Made by a program: the position numbers and the translations under genes
The notes under the pieces: generated by a model
Databases searched by the model: none
What the model was told of the DNA's origin: nothing
Seen by the model: the letters and a program-made list of their open reading frames with translations, nothing else
From: 2-02-FULL-62-17 sp046153355
Lineage (GTDB): Bacteria; Pseudomonadota; Gammaproteobacteria; Burkholderiales; SG8-39
Reading direction: 5' to 3'
Length of the DNA stretch: 64,000 nucleotides
Assembly: GCA_046153355.1 (NCBI GenBank)
Contig: JBJXEY010000163.1
Location: forward strand, 7,994-71,993
Shown here: in pieces, positions 25,682-35,030 of the stretch
How positions within the stretch are numbered: position 1 is the stretch's first letter
How the letters are laid out: each line of letters starts with the position of its first letter

Positions 25682-27012
25682 CGCGCGAGGTCTTCGCTAG
25701 CAGCCAATTCCTTGAGTTTGGCATCCACAAATGGCGCGTCGATAACAATTCGCTGTGCATCGGTTTTCCCTGCATCGAACGAAACTTCTTCCAACAAACG
25801 TTCCATCACCGTGTAGAGCCGTCGTGCGCCGATATTTTCGGTTTTCTCATTCACCGACCAAGCAATCTCGGCCAGACGTCGCACGCCTTCCTTGGTGAAT
25901 TCCAGATCCACCTGATCGGTGGCGAGCAATGCCTGGTATTGACGCGTCAAGCAGGAGTCGGTGGCGGTAAGAATTCGCTCGAAATCTTCAACGGTGAGCG
26001 AATTCAATTCGACGCGGATGGGAAACCGGCCTTGCAATTCCGGAATCAAGTCAGAGGGCTTGGCCAAGTGAAACGCGCCACTGGCCACGAACAAAATGTG
26101 ATCAGTGCGGATCGGCCCATATTTCGTGGTGACCGTGGTGCCCTCAACCAGCGGCAACAAATCGCGCTGCACGCCTTGGCGCGACACGTCCGCGCCCGAC
26201 ATCTCCCCACGCGAGGTAATTTTGTCGATCTCATCGAGAAACACGATGCCATTTTGTTCGACATTGGCCACCGCCTGCGAACGTAGATCATCGTCATTCA
26301 CCAGTCGCGCGGCCTCTTCATCGACCAGCACGCGGTAAGCGTCCTTGATACGCATTTTTTTCGTCTTGCGCCGCCCACTGGACATGTTCTGGAACATGCC
26401 CTGAATTTGCTGGGTCAGGTCCTCCATCCCCGGTGGCGCGAGGATTTCCATTTGAGCGGAAACCGTGGCCACCTCGATTTCTATTTCGCGCTCATCCAAC
26501 TCGCCTTGGCGAAGTTTTTTCCTGAATTTCTGCCGCGTCGCCGATTCCTCGGGGGGTTCCTTATCCACCTCGAACCCAGTCTCGCGCGCCGCCGGCAACA
26601 AGGTATCTAGCACCCGGTCTTCCGCGGCATCCTCGGCCTGGGTACGAACCTTCAACTTCGCCGCTTCGCGCGTTTGCTTGATGCTGTATTCCACCAGGTC
26701 GCGAATGATGGTTTCGACATCGCGTCCGACATACCCGACCTCGGTAAATTTCGTGGCCTCCACCTTGATGAAGGGGGCGTCCGCGAGGCGCGCCAAGCGC
26801 CGCGCTATTTCCGTTTTACCCACGCCCGTCGGGCCAATCATCAGAATATTTTTCGGCGTGATTTCTTGCCGCAGCGGCTCTGCCACCTGTTGGCGCCGCC
26901 AGCGATTGCGTAGAGCAATCGCCACGGCGCGCTTGGCGCGAGTCTGGCCGACAATGTGCTTGTCCAATTCATGCACAATTTCCGGCGGGGTCATACTTGA
27001 AAAACCACTCAT
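25669..27012 (-). CDS. hslU: HslU ATPase subunit of the HslVU protease
   Basis: AAA+ unfoldase that feeds HslV. 447 residues. MTPPEIVHELDKHIVGQ at the N-terminus, Walker A GPTGVGKTEIA (about 60-70), an I-domain insert, Walker B GIVFLDEIDKI and the C-terminal tail EDLARYVL that docks into HslV. ATG 26994 (MTPPEIV) is an alternative start. Lies 27 bases after hslV. Confidence 0.97.
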   Translation of the reverse strand: MSGFSSMTPPEIVHELDKHIVGQTRAKRAVAIALRNRWRRQQVAEPLRQEITPKNILMIGPTGVGKTEIARRLARLADAPFIKVEATKFTEVGYVGRDVETIIRDLVEYSIKQTREAAKLKVRTQAEDAAEDRVLDTLLPAARETGFEVDKEPPEESATRQKFRKKLRQGELDEREIEIEVATVSAQMEILAPPGMEDLTQQIQGMFQNMSSGRRKTKKMRIKDAYRVLVDEEAARLVNDDDLRSQAVANVEQNGIVFLDEIDKITSRGEMSGADVSRQGVQRDLLPLVEGTTVTTKYGPIRTDHILFVASGAFHLAKPSDLIPELQGRFPIRVELNSLTVEDFERILTATDSCLTRQYQALLATDQVDLEFTKEGVRRLAEIAWSVNEKTENIGARRLYTVMERLLEEVSFDAGKTDAQRIVIDAPFVDAKLKELAASEDLARYVL

Positions 27013-27039
27013 CTTTTTGTGGCAGGCGCAAGCGGCCTG

Positions 27040-27576
27040 CTATCCCAGGGTTTCAATGACGATACTGCGGTTGGTGTAGATACACAGGTCGGCGGCAATC
27101 TCCAGGGATTTGCGCACCACCTCCTCGGCCGGCAAGGCAGAGTTTTCCAACAAGGCGCGCGCCGCCGATTGCGCATACGGCCCACCCGAACCGATCGCGA
27201 TTAACCCAAACTCGGGTTCCAATACATCGCCGGTGCCGGTGATGATCAACGAGGTTTCCTTGTCGGCCACGGCGAGCATTGCCTCTAAGCGCCGCAATAC
27301 CCGATCAGTGCGCCAATCCTTGGCCAATTCCACGGCCGAACGCAATAAATTCCCTTGATGCTTCTCAAGCTTCGCCTCGAAGCGCTCGAACAGCGTAAAC
27401 GCGTCAGCCGTGCCACCCGCGAACCCCGCCAGAATTCGTTCGTGATACAGCCGCCTCACCTTTCGCGCACTCGCCTTGATGACGATATTGCCCAGGGTCA
27501 CCTGGCCATCGCCGCCCAGAGCAACTCTGCCATCGCGACGCGCGCTGAGAATGGTGGTGCCGTGAAATTGTTCCAT
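27040..27576 (-). CDS. hslV: HslV peptidase subunit
   Basis: Threonine protease of the proteasome type. 178 residues. The sequence MEQFHGTTILSARRDG shows a six-residue propeptide before the catalytic threonine (TTILS); E. coli HslV lacks this. Also GNIVIKASARKVRRL and GSGGPYAQSAARALL. Transcribed with hslU. Confidence 0.95.
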   Translation of the reverse strand: MEQFHGTTILSARRDGRVALGGDGQVTLGNIVIKASARKVRRLYHERILAGFAGGTADAFTLFERFEAKLEKHQGNLLRSAVELAKDWRTDRVLRRLEAMLAVADKETSLIITGTGDVLEPEFGLIAIGSGGPYAQSAARALLENSALPAEEVVRKSLEIAADLCIYTNRSIVIETLG

Positions 27577-27619
27577 CTTGACTGGCGTATTTGGCGGGGC
27601 TGATGAATTGGGGGTATGA

Positions 27620-27647
27620 ATCAGGGCTACTGAATCGGGGCTACTGA
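27620..27647. repeat. 14-bp tandem repeat upstream of hslV
   Basis: ATCAGGGCTACTGA (27620-27633) followed directly by ATCGGGGCTACTGA (27634-27647), one mismatch. It lies in the dksA-hslV space (27577-27748). I see no clear sigma-32 promoter here. Confidence 0.6.
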
Positions 27648-27748
27648 AGCAGATCTATCGAATCAAAGTCAGGCGGAGCAACCGCCGGTATCCATGCGCG
27701 CGAAATACGAACCGGAGCTTCGCCCCGGCCGCGACATCCTGTCACGCT

Positions 27749-28306
27749 TTAATCGCCGTAGAGCTTTTGCTTAAGTTCCCGACGCGACTGCGCCTCGACG
27801 GTCAAGGTCGCGGTGGGACGTGCCAGCAATCGCGGGATACCAATAGCTTCGCCGGTCTCTTCGCACCACCCGTAGGTGCCTTCATCAATATGGCGCAGTG
27901 ACTGCTCGATTTTCTTCAACAATTTTCGTTCCCGGTCGCGGGCACGCAACTCCAAGGCATATTCTTCCTCGATGGTGGCCTGATCCGTGGGGTCGGGCTC
28001 GACCTCATGTTCGCGCAAATGCTCGGAGGTTATCCCGGCATTCTCGATCAACTCCTTTTGCATCTGCACCAACATTTCGCGGAAAAAACCCAATTGCTCG
28101 GCATTCATGTAATCCGCCACCGGCGCCTTGCGCAGCGCCGTTTCGCTCAAACCATTCGAGGCAACTCGCTCGGGGGTAAGGCGTTGCGGCGCCACGGTAT
28201 TCGTTTGCGGTGCTTCAACCGATTTATCCGCCTTGGTGGCAGATTTTGCCGCGGCCCGAACTGGCGTGGATTTTTCCGACGCTTTTACTGCGCTGTTTCG
28301 AGACAT
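27749..28306 (-). CDS. dksA: RNA polymerase-binding transcription factor DksA
   Basis: Secondary-channel regulator acting with ppGpp. 185 residues: Ala/Lys-rich N-terminal extension (about 1-45), coiled coil with the tip PDPTDQATIEEEYALELRARD, and the C-terminal zinc-finger region. Only one cysteine is left (WCEETGEAIG); the other three ligands of E. coli DksA are Thr, Thr and Ala, so zinc is probably not bound. This low-cysteine form is common in betaproteobacteria. Its start overlaps the end of the GTPase gene by 22 bases. Confidence 0.93.
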   Translation of the reverse strand: MSRNSAVKASEKSTPVRAAAKSATKADKSVEAPQTNTVAPQRLTPERVASNGLSETALRKAPVADYMNAEQLGFFREMLVQMQKELIENAGITSEHLREHEVEPDPTDQATIEEEYALELRARDRERKLLKKIEQSLRHIDEGTYGWCEETGEAIGIPRLLARPTATLTVEAQSRRELKQKLYGD

Positions 28307-29274
28307 TGCTCCAACCCCTTTACGAACAAATCTTCCGGCAGATTGCGTCCAATAAACACCATGACACTTTCACGTTTTTCTTTATCACCCCATGGCTTAC
28401 CCATATCGCCCCCCATTAATTGGTGAACGCCTTGGAAAACCACGCGGTGCGCATTGTCCTTGAGATATAAGACACCTTTATAACGAAGCATATCCGGCCC
28501 GTACACCTGTGTCAGCCCCGACAAAAACTCCTCGAGTTTCACGCCATCAAATGGCCGGTCGGACCTGAACACGAAAGATCGCACATGTTCGGCATGCTCG
28601 TGGGCCGCATCTTCCAGAAAATCCGGATCGATTTCCAATACCGCGTTTAGATTGAATCCGCGGATGTCGAGAATTTCACCTACTGGTGCGTTACCAAAAT
28701 GCACTTTGCGAATCGGCGCGCGCGGATTAAGCTGTACCAGACGCTTGCGCAAGATCTCCTGCTCTGCATCGGTCACCAGATCGGTCTTACTCAACAAAAT
28801 ACGATCTGCAAAGCCAACCTGCTCCTGAGCCTCGTTGAAATCATCGAGTTGCTTATGCGCATGCTTGGCGTCAACCAGGGTCAACACGCTGTCCAGCAGA
28901 TAATAATTTCCGATTGACTCATCGAGAAAAAAAGTCTGCGCCACCGGGCCAGGGTTGGCCATGCCAGTGGTCTCGATTACCACCCGATCAAATTTCAGTT
29001 TGCCCGACTCGCGCCGTTCGCGAAGGTCGGAAAGTATGCGAATCAGGTCGCCACGCACGGTGCAGCAAATACAGCCGTTATTCATTTCGACAATTTGCTC
29101 TTCGCCGCTATCGAGCAAAATGTCGTTATCCACCCCTGCCTCGCCAAACTCGTTTTCGATCACCGCAATCTTGTGACCGTGGTTCTCTTTGAGTATGCGG
29201 TTAAGGAGCGTGGTTTTGCCGCTGCCCAGAAACCCGGTCAATATCGTGACTGGGACCATATTTTCCTGTTCCAT
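28285..29274 (-). CDS. COG0523 (CobW/Zn-chaperone family) GTPase
   Basis: G3E-family metallochaperone GTPase, usually involved in zinc supply. 329 residues. Walker A GFLGSGKT (14-21), metal-binding CICC (68-71), Mg site ETTGMANPGPV and SKTDLV. The CobW C-terminal domain starts near residue 225 with a His-rich DAAHEHAEHV. It overlaps dksA downstream. With a cysteine-poor DksA beside it, a link to zinc limitation is possible but not shown. Confidence 0.9.
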   Translation of the reverse strand: MEQENMVPVTILTGFLGSGKTTLLNRILKENHGHKIAVIENEFGEAGVDNDILLDSGEEQIVEMNNGCICCTVRGDLIRILSDLRERRESGKLKFDRVVIETTGMANPGPVAQTFFLDESIGNYYLLDSVLTLVDAKHAHKQLDDFNEAQEQVGFADRILLSKTDLVTDAEQEILRKRLVQLNPRAPIRKVHFGNAPVGEILDIRGFNLNAVLEIDPDFLEDAAHEHAEHVRSFVFRSDRPFDGVKLEEFLSGLTQVYGPDMLRYKGVLYLKDNAHRVVFQGVHQLMGGDMGKPWGDKEKRESVMVFIGRNLPEDLFVKGLEQCLETAQ

Positions 29275-29550
29275 CTTTATCTCCCCGGAACCCGCTGGTT
29301 CCGTTATTTCATTCCGTATGCTTGCCTAAATGGCCAATCAGAATAAATAAAGGCTCGCCTTCGCGAGGGGCGACAGTGTAATCATCCACAAGCCGCGTTG
29401 CAAACAACAAGTTTTGCGCCCATGTCGCCATGAGGGATTTGCAGAAATACCCATGCAAACAATATGTTGTAACGCAACGAGGGGTCAGGTCAGCAGTTGG
29501 ACCCTGGACTTGGCGACGCTACTAATGCACCCGATGCCTCGCAAACAAGG
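29275..29550. other. Intergenic region upstream of the COG0523 gene
   Basis: 276 bases without a convincing gene. On the minus strand a perfect hairpin (CGGAACC, 4-base loop, GGTTCCG, at 29286-29303) lies directly before the GGGGAG ribosome binding site of the GTPase gene. Another short stem CTCGC-CTTC-GCGAG sits near 29353-29366. No Zur-like box was recognised. Confidence 0.5.
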
Positions 29551-30870
29551 TTAATTCTCGCGCCGCAGGAGCAAGCCTTTCAGATATTCACCCTCGGGGA
29601 ACTCCAGCAAACTCGGGTGATCGGCAGCCGCATGAAACCAATCGAGGATAGAAGCCGATACCCCGGTGTCAGCGGCGGCACCGGCAACAATCTTGCGAAA
29701 CAAATCTTCGCCTACACCACTGGAACAGGAAAAGGTCGCCAATAAGCCACCAGCACGCAGCAAACGCAGCGCGCCCATATTGATATCTTTGTAACCGCGC
29801 GCTGCGGCCTCCGCGTGTTTGGAAGTCGGCGCGAATTTCGGCGGATCAAGCACGATTAAATCGAATTGCCGACCGCGGTCGCGAAGTTCGCGCAGGGCGT
29901 GAAACACATCGGCTTGCCGCCATTCGAGGCGGGAGTCGTCCATGCCGTTTAACGCGGCATTTTCCCGTGCGAGGTCCAGGGCGGATTCGGAACTGTCGAT
30001 AGACAACACACTTTTCGCGCCGCCGGCAACGCACGCCAGTGTGAATCCCCCGGTGTAACAAAAGCAATTCAATACCTCGCGCCCTTTTGCATGCCCGCGT
30101 ACCTTGGCGCGGTTATCGCGTTGATCGAGGTAAAACCCGGTCTTCTGACCGCCCACCACATCCACGAGGTAACGAAGCTCTGCTTCGCGAATTTCCAGTT
30201 GGCCATGTGGCGGCTCACCGAGCAACACGCCGCTGCGTTCGGCCAAACCTTCCAAAGCGCGGCTGTCGGCATCGGAGCGCTCGAAAATAGACTTGCATTG
30301 GGTTGCTTCGCCCAGTGTGTCGACGATTAAATCGCGACGCCTATCGGCGCCGGCGCTACCCAGTTGAAGCACCAAGGTATCGGCGTAACGATCAACAATC
30401 ACGCCCGGCAAACCATCGGATTCCGCATGCACCAGGCGCAGCGAGTTGCCATGATCGCCTGAGCTCATTGGCGTTCGTCGCTCGAGCGACGCGAGCAGAC
30501 GCGAGCGAAACCAGGTGTCATCGGGAAATTCAGCTTCGACAAAACTCCATACCCTGGCGCGAATCTGCGAATCCGGGTTGTAAGCGGCCCAGGCACGAAA
30601 GCGATTCTCCGCGTCGCAAACCATCAAGGTTTCGCCGGACTGAACCTCGCCTTCAACCGCCTCCACCGCGCCGGAAAACACCCAGGGATGGCGCCGTTCC
30701 AGCGAATGTTCGCGGCCAGGTTTCAAAATCAGACGCGGCATCGCGCCGCTTACGCCTGCCACTAGGCGAATACTCTGTGGCTTGGTGGGCCGATGCTCGC
30801 TTCGGTTACCTGGTCGAAATGGATTGCCGCGCCCACCCGTAGAACGCTTATCGCGGCGCGGGAAACTCAT
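29551..30870 (-). CDS. rlmI: 23S rRNA (cytosine-C5)-methyltransferase RlmI-like
   Basis: PUA-domain methylase acting on 23S rRNA. About 439 residues from ATG 30870, which overlaps the stop of the chromate gene (ATGA); an upstream ATG at 30915 is thus less likely. A basic, disordered N-terminus of about 40 residues precedes the PUA part (RLILKPGREHSLERRHPWVF). Then come GFYLDQRDNRAKVR, the SAM site LNCFCYTGGFTLACV, the DPPKFAP motif and the catalytic cysteine in FSCSSGV. Confidence 0.9.
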   Translation of the reverse strand: MSFPRRDKRSTGGRGNPFRPGNRSEHRPTKPQSIRLVAGVSGAMPRLILKPGREHSLERRHPWVFSGAVEAVEGEVQSGETLMVCDAENRFRAWAAYNPDSQIRARVWSFVEAEFPDDTWFRSRLLASLERRTPMSSGDHGNSLRLVHAESDGLPGVIVDRYADTLVLQLGSAGADRRRDLIVDTLGEATQCKSIFERSDADSRALEGLAERSGVLLGEPPHGQLEIREAELRYLVDVVGGQKTGFYLDQRDNRAKVRGHAKGREVLNCFCYTGGFTLACVAGGAKSVLSIDSSESALDLARENAALNGMDDSRLEWRQADVFHALRELRDRGRQFDLIVLDPPKFAPTSKHAEAAARGYKDINMGALRLLRAGGLLATFSCSSGVGEDLFRKIVAGAAADTGVSASILDWFHAAADHPSLLEFPEGEYLKGLLLRREN

Positions 30871-31394
30871 ATCCAACCCGCCAAACCAGCCGTCGCGCCA
30901 ATGCCGATAAACCAAATAGGATGCATTTTAGTGAATAGTATGGCGGCCGCCGTGATGCCGATGAATACAAACGCCGCAACGCTACTGCCCGCACCAAGGG
31001 TGACCAGATAACCGCTGGCAAGCGTCAAGCCAACGGCAATCGGCGCCAATGCAGCCGTCAGCGCTTTATTCCACCTTCTGTTGCGATGTCGTTCCCAAAA
31101 GCGCATTAGCGAAAAAACAAATAACGAAGAGGGCGCGCACATACCGACGAACGCCGCCAATGCTCCCGGAAATTCGGCGATTTTCCAGCCGATCAGACTC
31201 ACCAACAGCATGTTCGGGCCGGGCGCGGCTTGCGCCAGACCAACCATCTCGGAGAATTGCGCATTGCTCGCCCAGCCATGACTCTCAACAATGCGTCGAT
31301 GCAGATCCGGTACCACACTGGTCGCGCCGCCCACGGCGAACAAAGACATCTGCGCCAATTCCCAAGCAAGTAACAACGCCAGTTCCCAGTTCAT
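30867..31394 (-). CDS. Chromate transporter, second half (short-chain ChrA)
   Basis: 175 residues with five or six membrane helices. Typical ChrA segments: LFAVGGATSVVPDLHRRIV and GLAQAAPGPNMLLVSLIGW. ATG 31394 overlaps the stop of the first half (ATGA), and a much longer frame starting upstream is only read-through of another frame. The two halves probably form a heterodimer of the CHR short-chain type; the transported ion (chromate or another oxyanion) is not certain. Confidence 0.87.
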   Translation of the reverse strand: MNWELALLLAWELAQMSLFAVGGATSVVPDLHRRIVESHGWASNAQFSEMVGLAQAAPGPNMLLVSLIGWKIAEFPGALAAFVGMCAPSSLFVFSLMRFWERHRNRRWNKALTAALAPIAVGLTLASGYLVTLGAGSSVAAFVFIGITAAAILFTKMHPIWFIGIGATAGLAGWI

Positions 31395-31957
31395 GCGGTG
31401 CGCCGCCAGCAATACCACCAACTCAGCGGCGCGAGTACCAGCAAAATCATTGCCAGCGGCCACTTTATGATGGCGCTCAGTATGAAAGCCGCGACGGCAA
31501 ACAGGGCTAAGGGCGAGCGTAATCGCGGGCTGATGGCAAATTTCAATCCGGTGCCGACCACCAATCCCGCCCCGGCTGCCGCCACGCCGCGCAATAGGCC
31601 ATCCACACCTTCTATCTGGCCGTAACGCGTGTAGAGAATGCCCAACATCACCATCACCGCGAAAGGCGCCAGGGTTAAGCCGGCAAAAGCGGCAAGTGAG
31701 CCCAAAGCCCCGGCGCAACGCTGCCCATAGCTAATCGACAGATTAATGATGTTGCCGCCGGGCAAGGCCTGCGCCAGCCCCCAAGCATCGAGAAACTCTT
31801 CTTCGGTGAACCAGCGTTTTTCTTCCACCAGCACACGGCGCGCCCAGGGCAACACACCGCCAAAGCCTTGTATGCCGATTCTGAAAAAGGCGAGAAACAG
31901 ATCCTTGGGGCCAATCGCGTTCATCTTCCCGACGTCATTGGGTTCTACGGCAATCAT
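31391..31957 (-). CDS. Chromate transporter, first half (short-chain ChrA)
   Basis: 188 residues, about six membrane helices. ChrA motif FRIGIQGFGGVLPWARR and WGLAQALPGGNIINLSISYG. Its ATG 31957 overlaps the xerC stop by 4 bases, and its end overlaps the second half. It is homologous to the second half, as expected for an antiparallel pair. Confidence 0.87.
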   Translation of the reverse strand: MIAVEPNDVGKMNAIGPKDLFLAFFRIGIQGFGGVLPWARRVLVEEKRWFTEEEFLDAWGLAQALPGGNIINLSISYGQRCAGALGSLAAFAGLTLAPFAVMVMLGILYTRYGQIEGVDGLLRGVAAAGAGLVVGTGLKFAISPRLRSPLALFAVAAFILSAIIKWPLAMILLVLAPLSWWYCWRRTA

Positions 31958-32871
31958 TTCTTTCTCGCCCTGGGATGCGCCGCGTCGTACACCTTGGCCA
32001 GGTGCTGAAAATCCAGGCTGGTATACACCTGCGTGGTCGAGATACTGGCGTGACCCAGCATCTCCTGCACCGCACGCAGGTCTTGGCTTGACTGCAACAC
32101 GTGCGAAGCAAACGAATGACGCAATACATGGGGATGAACCCGAACCGTCACGCCATGTTGCTTGGCCCAGCGATCCAACCGTTGCTGCACCACGCGTGGG
32201 GCGATGCGCGCGCCGCGCGCGCCAACGAACAGCGCGCGTTCATCAGCACGGGCCAATAAAGCGCGTGCCTGTTGCCATTCAAAAATGGCCGCGCGCGCCT
32301 GCCTTCCCACCGGAACGGTGCGCGTTTTCGCCCCTTTGCCGGTTACCGTGACTTCAGCTTGCGCCGTCATTTGTGACGCATCGGCCACATCCAGGCTCAC
32401 CAATTCCGCCAGGCGAAGTCCCGATGAATATAACAATTCAAACATTGCCTTATCGCGTATATCGCTCGTTTCAAGCGCTTTTACATCCAATAATTGGGCT
32501 GCCATATCGGGTGACAAGGCTTTCGGCAGGTGCTTGGGCGACTTGGGTGCGCGGATGCCGGCGCAAGGGTTCGCACCTTGCCCGTGGTACTTCACCAGCC
32601 AGTCGTACAAGCCACGCCACGCCGACAACATTTGCGCAAGTGACCTGCCCGACAAGCCCTGCGAATGCGACTGCGCCACCGAGCGACGCAATGCCATATT
32701 GGAAATATTCTCCAAAGGTACTCCGGGGTTCAATCGCAATAAGGATTCGATGGCATGCCGATAGTTACGCAACGTATGCGCGGCGAGCCGGCGTTCGTTG
32801 GCAAGGTGATCGAGGTACTTCTCGATCGACTCGCGCCGCGGATCGTCGTCGGGTGCCGGCGCGTTCGCCAT
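31954..32871 (-). CDS. xerC: Tyrosine recombinase XerC
   Basis: Resolves chromosome dimers at dif with XerD. 305 residues. N-terminal core-binding domain (about 12-105) and catalytic domain with SSGLRLAELV (Arg), HVLRHSFASH (His/Arg), LGHASISTTQVY (His and the nucleophile Tyr). Placed in the conserved dapF-DUF484-xerC order, so this is the housekeeping recombinase and not an element integrase. Confidence 0.95.
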   Translation of the reverse strand: MANAPAPDDDPRRESIEKYLDHLANERRLAAHTLRNYRHAIESLLRLNPGVPLENISNMALRRSVAQSHSQGLSGRSLAQMLSAWRGLYDWLVKYHGQGANPCAGIRAPKSPKHLPKALSPDMAAQLLDVKALETSDIRDKAMFELLYSSGLRLAELVSLDVADASQMTAQAEVTVTGKGAKTRTVPVGRQARAAIFEWQQARALLARADERALFVGARGARIAPRVVQQRLDRWAKQHGVTVRVHPHVLRHSFASHVLQSSQDLRAVQEMLGHASISTTQVYTSLDFQHLAKVYDAAHPRARKK

Positions 32872-32885
32872 GGGGTTTGTTGGTC

Positions 32886-33560
32886 TTACGCGAAACGCGA
32901 TAACCCGGCGCCAATCAGATCGCCGAGACGCTTTAAATACAACGTGCCCATTTCCGCGTAGAAACGGCTGGCATCCTCACTCCCCAATACCAAGAGTCCT
33001 ATGCAGGCGCCCGGTTCCACGCTCATCGCCAATTCGCGCAATGGAATGTGCGCCACCGAATTGATCTTGCCGGCCGACCCGATTAACCAGGCCGCCGCTT
33101 CGGCATTGGTGTTGATGCCGCAATAAGGATCGATGAGCGAGGCCGCATAGGATTTAGTCTCACCACTGACTTCGCCATACTCGTCGCCGCCGGCCTCCAA
33201 CTCGCGCAGGGTATGGCCCCATAGGCGTAGCGCAACCTGTGGAATGGAGAATTCCTCTCTTAGGCCGGCATGCACCGCGGAGAAAAACGCGTCACGCGTA
33301 GGCGCCGCCAATAACGCCACCGAGAAACGATGCATTTTTTCGCTAGTGGCGTCATTTTCTTCGCCAAACTGCAGTAGCTCCGCGAGTTTTGCTTCCAACG
33401 CGCGATACTTTTCGCGCAGGCCCAACATTTGACGATCCACCAGCGCAATTGCCTGGCCGCCATGCGGATGCGGCACTTGAATCTTGGCCAACACCTCGGC
33501 GTAGTCTTCGAAAAACGCGGGGTTGTCCTGCAAATATTGGGCGATGTCTTCGGGATTCAT
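32886..33560 (-). CDS. DUF484 family GAF-like protein
   Basis: 224 residues from ATG 33560 (MNPEDIAQYL), preceded by GAGGAC. Short coiled coil (about 35-75) and a GAF-like domain ending in YLKRLGDLIGAGL. DUF484 genes lie between dapF and xerC in most proteobacteria; function unknown. Confidence 0.9.
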   Translation of the reverse strand: MNPEDIAQYLQDNPAFFEDYAEVLAKIQVPHPHGGQAIALVDRQMLGLREKYRALEAKLAELLQFGEENDATSEKMHRFSVALLAAPTRDAFFSAVHAGLREEFSIPQVALRLWGHTLRELEAGGDEYGEVSGETKSYAASLIDPYCGINTNAEAAAWLIGSAGKINSVAHIPLRELAMSVEPGACIGLLVLGSEDASRFYAEMGTLYLKRLGDLIGAGLSRFA

Positions 33561-33627
33561 GGTTTTGTCCTCATGTATTTTTGTTTTCGCAATGCGTCGG
33601 CCAGGCAATTACCAAGGCGATTACTCG

Positions 33628-34488
33628 TTACAACATCTCAATTCGATCAAGGTCCAATTCCGCCTCAAACACCGTCACCGCCGGACCGCTCATCCACACC
33701 GGCGAGTTTAGATCATTCGCGCTGCCCGCCCAGCGAATAGTCAACTCGCCGCCGCGTGCCCTCACACGCACCGGCGAATCAAGCAACCCGCGCCGGATGC
33801 CCGCCACCACCGCCGCGCAAGCGCCGGTGCCACAGGCCAGCGTCTCACCCGCGCCACGCTCCCACACGCGCAATTTGATATGTTGCCGATCAAGGATTTG
33901 CATATACCCCGCGTTCACGCGTCGCGGAAATTGCTCGTGAGCCTCAATTAAGGGACCTTGCGTAGTCACGGGCGCAGCCTCGACATCAGCCACCACCTGA
34001 ACCGCATGTGGATTGCCCATCGACAAGGCGGTGATCGGCAGCTTAATTCCCGCGACCTCGATCTCCTCGATCAAACTTCCCGTGCATGCAAGAAACGGTA
34101 TTTTCGCCGCTTCGAAAATTGGCGAACCCATGTTCACGGTGACCTCGCCACTGGCCTCAAGCTTGAGATCAATCTCGCCTGACAAAGTCTCGACGCGAAT
34201 CTCGTTTTTTTCAGTCAGCGCTTGTTCGCGCACAAATCGCACAAAGCAACGCGCGCCATTGCCACATTGCTCCACCTCACCACCATCGGCATTAAAAATA
34301 CGATAACGAAAATCCGCGCCCGGGCTACGTGCCGCCTCGACCAACAGCAGTTGATCGCAACCCACGCCCATTTGCCGATTGGCGATGCGACGAATCTGCT
34401 CGACATTTAGTTCGATGCGCTGACGAATGCCATCGAGCACCACGAAATCGTTGCCCGCGCCATGCATTTTGGAAAATTTAAGTTTCAT
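33628..34488 (-). CDS. dapF: Diaminopimelate epimerase
   Basis: Converts LL- to meso-diaminopimelate for lysine and peptidoglycan. 286 residues from ATG 34488 (MKLKFSKMHGAGNDFVVLD). Both catalytic cysteines are present: EQCGNGARC and LACGTGACA. An upstream ATG at 34587 would add 33 residues without similarity to the family. Confidence 0.96.
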   Translation of the reverse strand: MKLKFSKMHGAGNDFVVLDGIRQRIELNVEQIRRIANRQMGVGCDQLLLVEAARSPGADFRYRIFNADGGEVEQCGNGARCFVRFVREQALTEKNEIRVETLSGEIDLKLEASGEVTVNMGSPIFEAAKIPFLACTGSLIEEIEVAGIKLPITALSMGNPHAVQVVADVEAAPVTTQGPLIEAHEQFPRRVNAGYMQILDRQHIKLRVWERGAGETLACGTGACAAVVAGIRRGLLDSPVRVRARGGELTIRWAGSANDLNSPVWMSGPAVTVFEAELDLDRIEML

Positions 34489-34552
34489 GCGCCACGCCCC
34501 AAAACACCGGCGTGACGACGCCCGCGAGGCATTGCGCTTCCGGCCCTTCGCA

Positions 34553-34969
34553 TCAAACACACAGCCGGGTGTAATCGCGCAGCACACAACGATTCATGAT
34601 CACCGTCATGCCGGCTGCGCGGGCGCGCGCCGCAGCCTCCTCGTTGACCACGCCATCTTGCAGCCAAATGGTTTTTAGCCCCAAACGCAAACACTCTTCG
34701 AACACCGGCGTGGTGTTCTCGCTAGCGCGAAATACATCGACGATATCGATGCCATCGGGCACCGAGGCGAGATCCGGATAAGCGGCTACGCCCAAGCCAT
34801 CGCTAATGCCTGGGCGAACCGGAATGATGCGGTACCCCATGCGCTGCATTTGGCGCGCGACGTTATGACTGGCGCGATGTGGCTTGGGCGAAAAGCCCAC
34901 CACGGCAATGGTTTTCGCCCGTTTGAGCAGGTCGCGTATTTCTTCTTCGCTGGGATTGCCGTGTTCCAT
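34553..34969 (-). CDS. CoA-binding domain protein (YccU type)
   Basis: 138-residue single Rossmann-fold protein. AVVGFSPKPHRASHNVARQM and GLKTIWLQDGVVNEEAA are typical of the small YccU-like CoA-binding family. Physiological role unknown. It lies upstream of dapF on the same strand. Confidence 0.88.
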   Translation of the reverse strand: MEHGNPSEEEIRDLLKRAKTIAVVGFSPKPHRASHNVARQMQRMGYRIIPVRPGISDGLGVAAYPDLASVPDGIDIVDVFRASENTTPVFEECLRLGLKTIWLQDGVVNEEAAARARAAGMTVIMNRCVLRDYTRLCV

Positions 34970-35030
34970 AGGGTCATCACATTTTGTTATCTAGTTGGCC
35001 GCAAGCGGCACCTGGCGATTTTAGGAGGTT

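Noticed and set aside
29275..29346. Zur operator before the COG0523 gene
   Set aside because: The palindrome CGGAACC/GGTTCCG is not AT-rich and does not resemble the usual Zur site.
31395..31718. Longer N-terminus for the second chromate transporter half
   Set aside because: It is the first half read out of frame; ATG 31394 overlaps the previous stop and gives the normal length.
31954..32871. XerC as integrase of a mobile element
   Set aside because: Its place in dapF-DUF484-xerC and normal length show the housekeeping recombinase.
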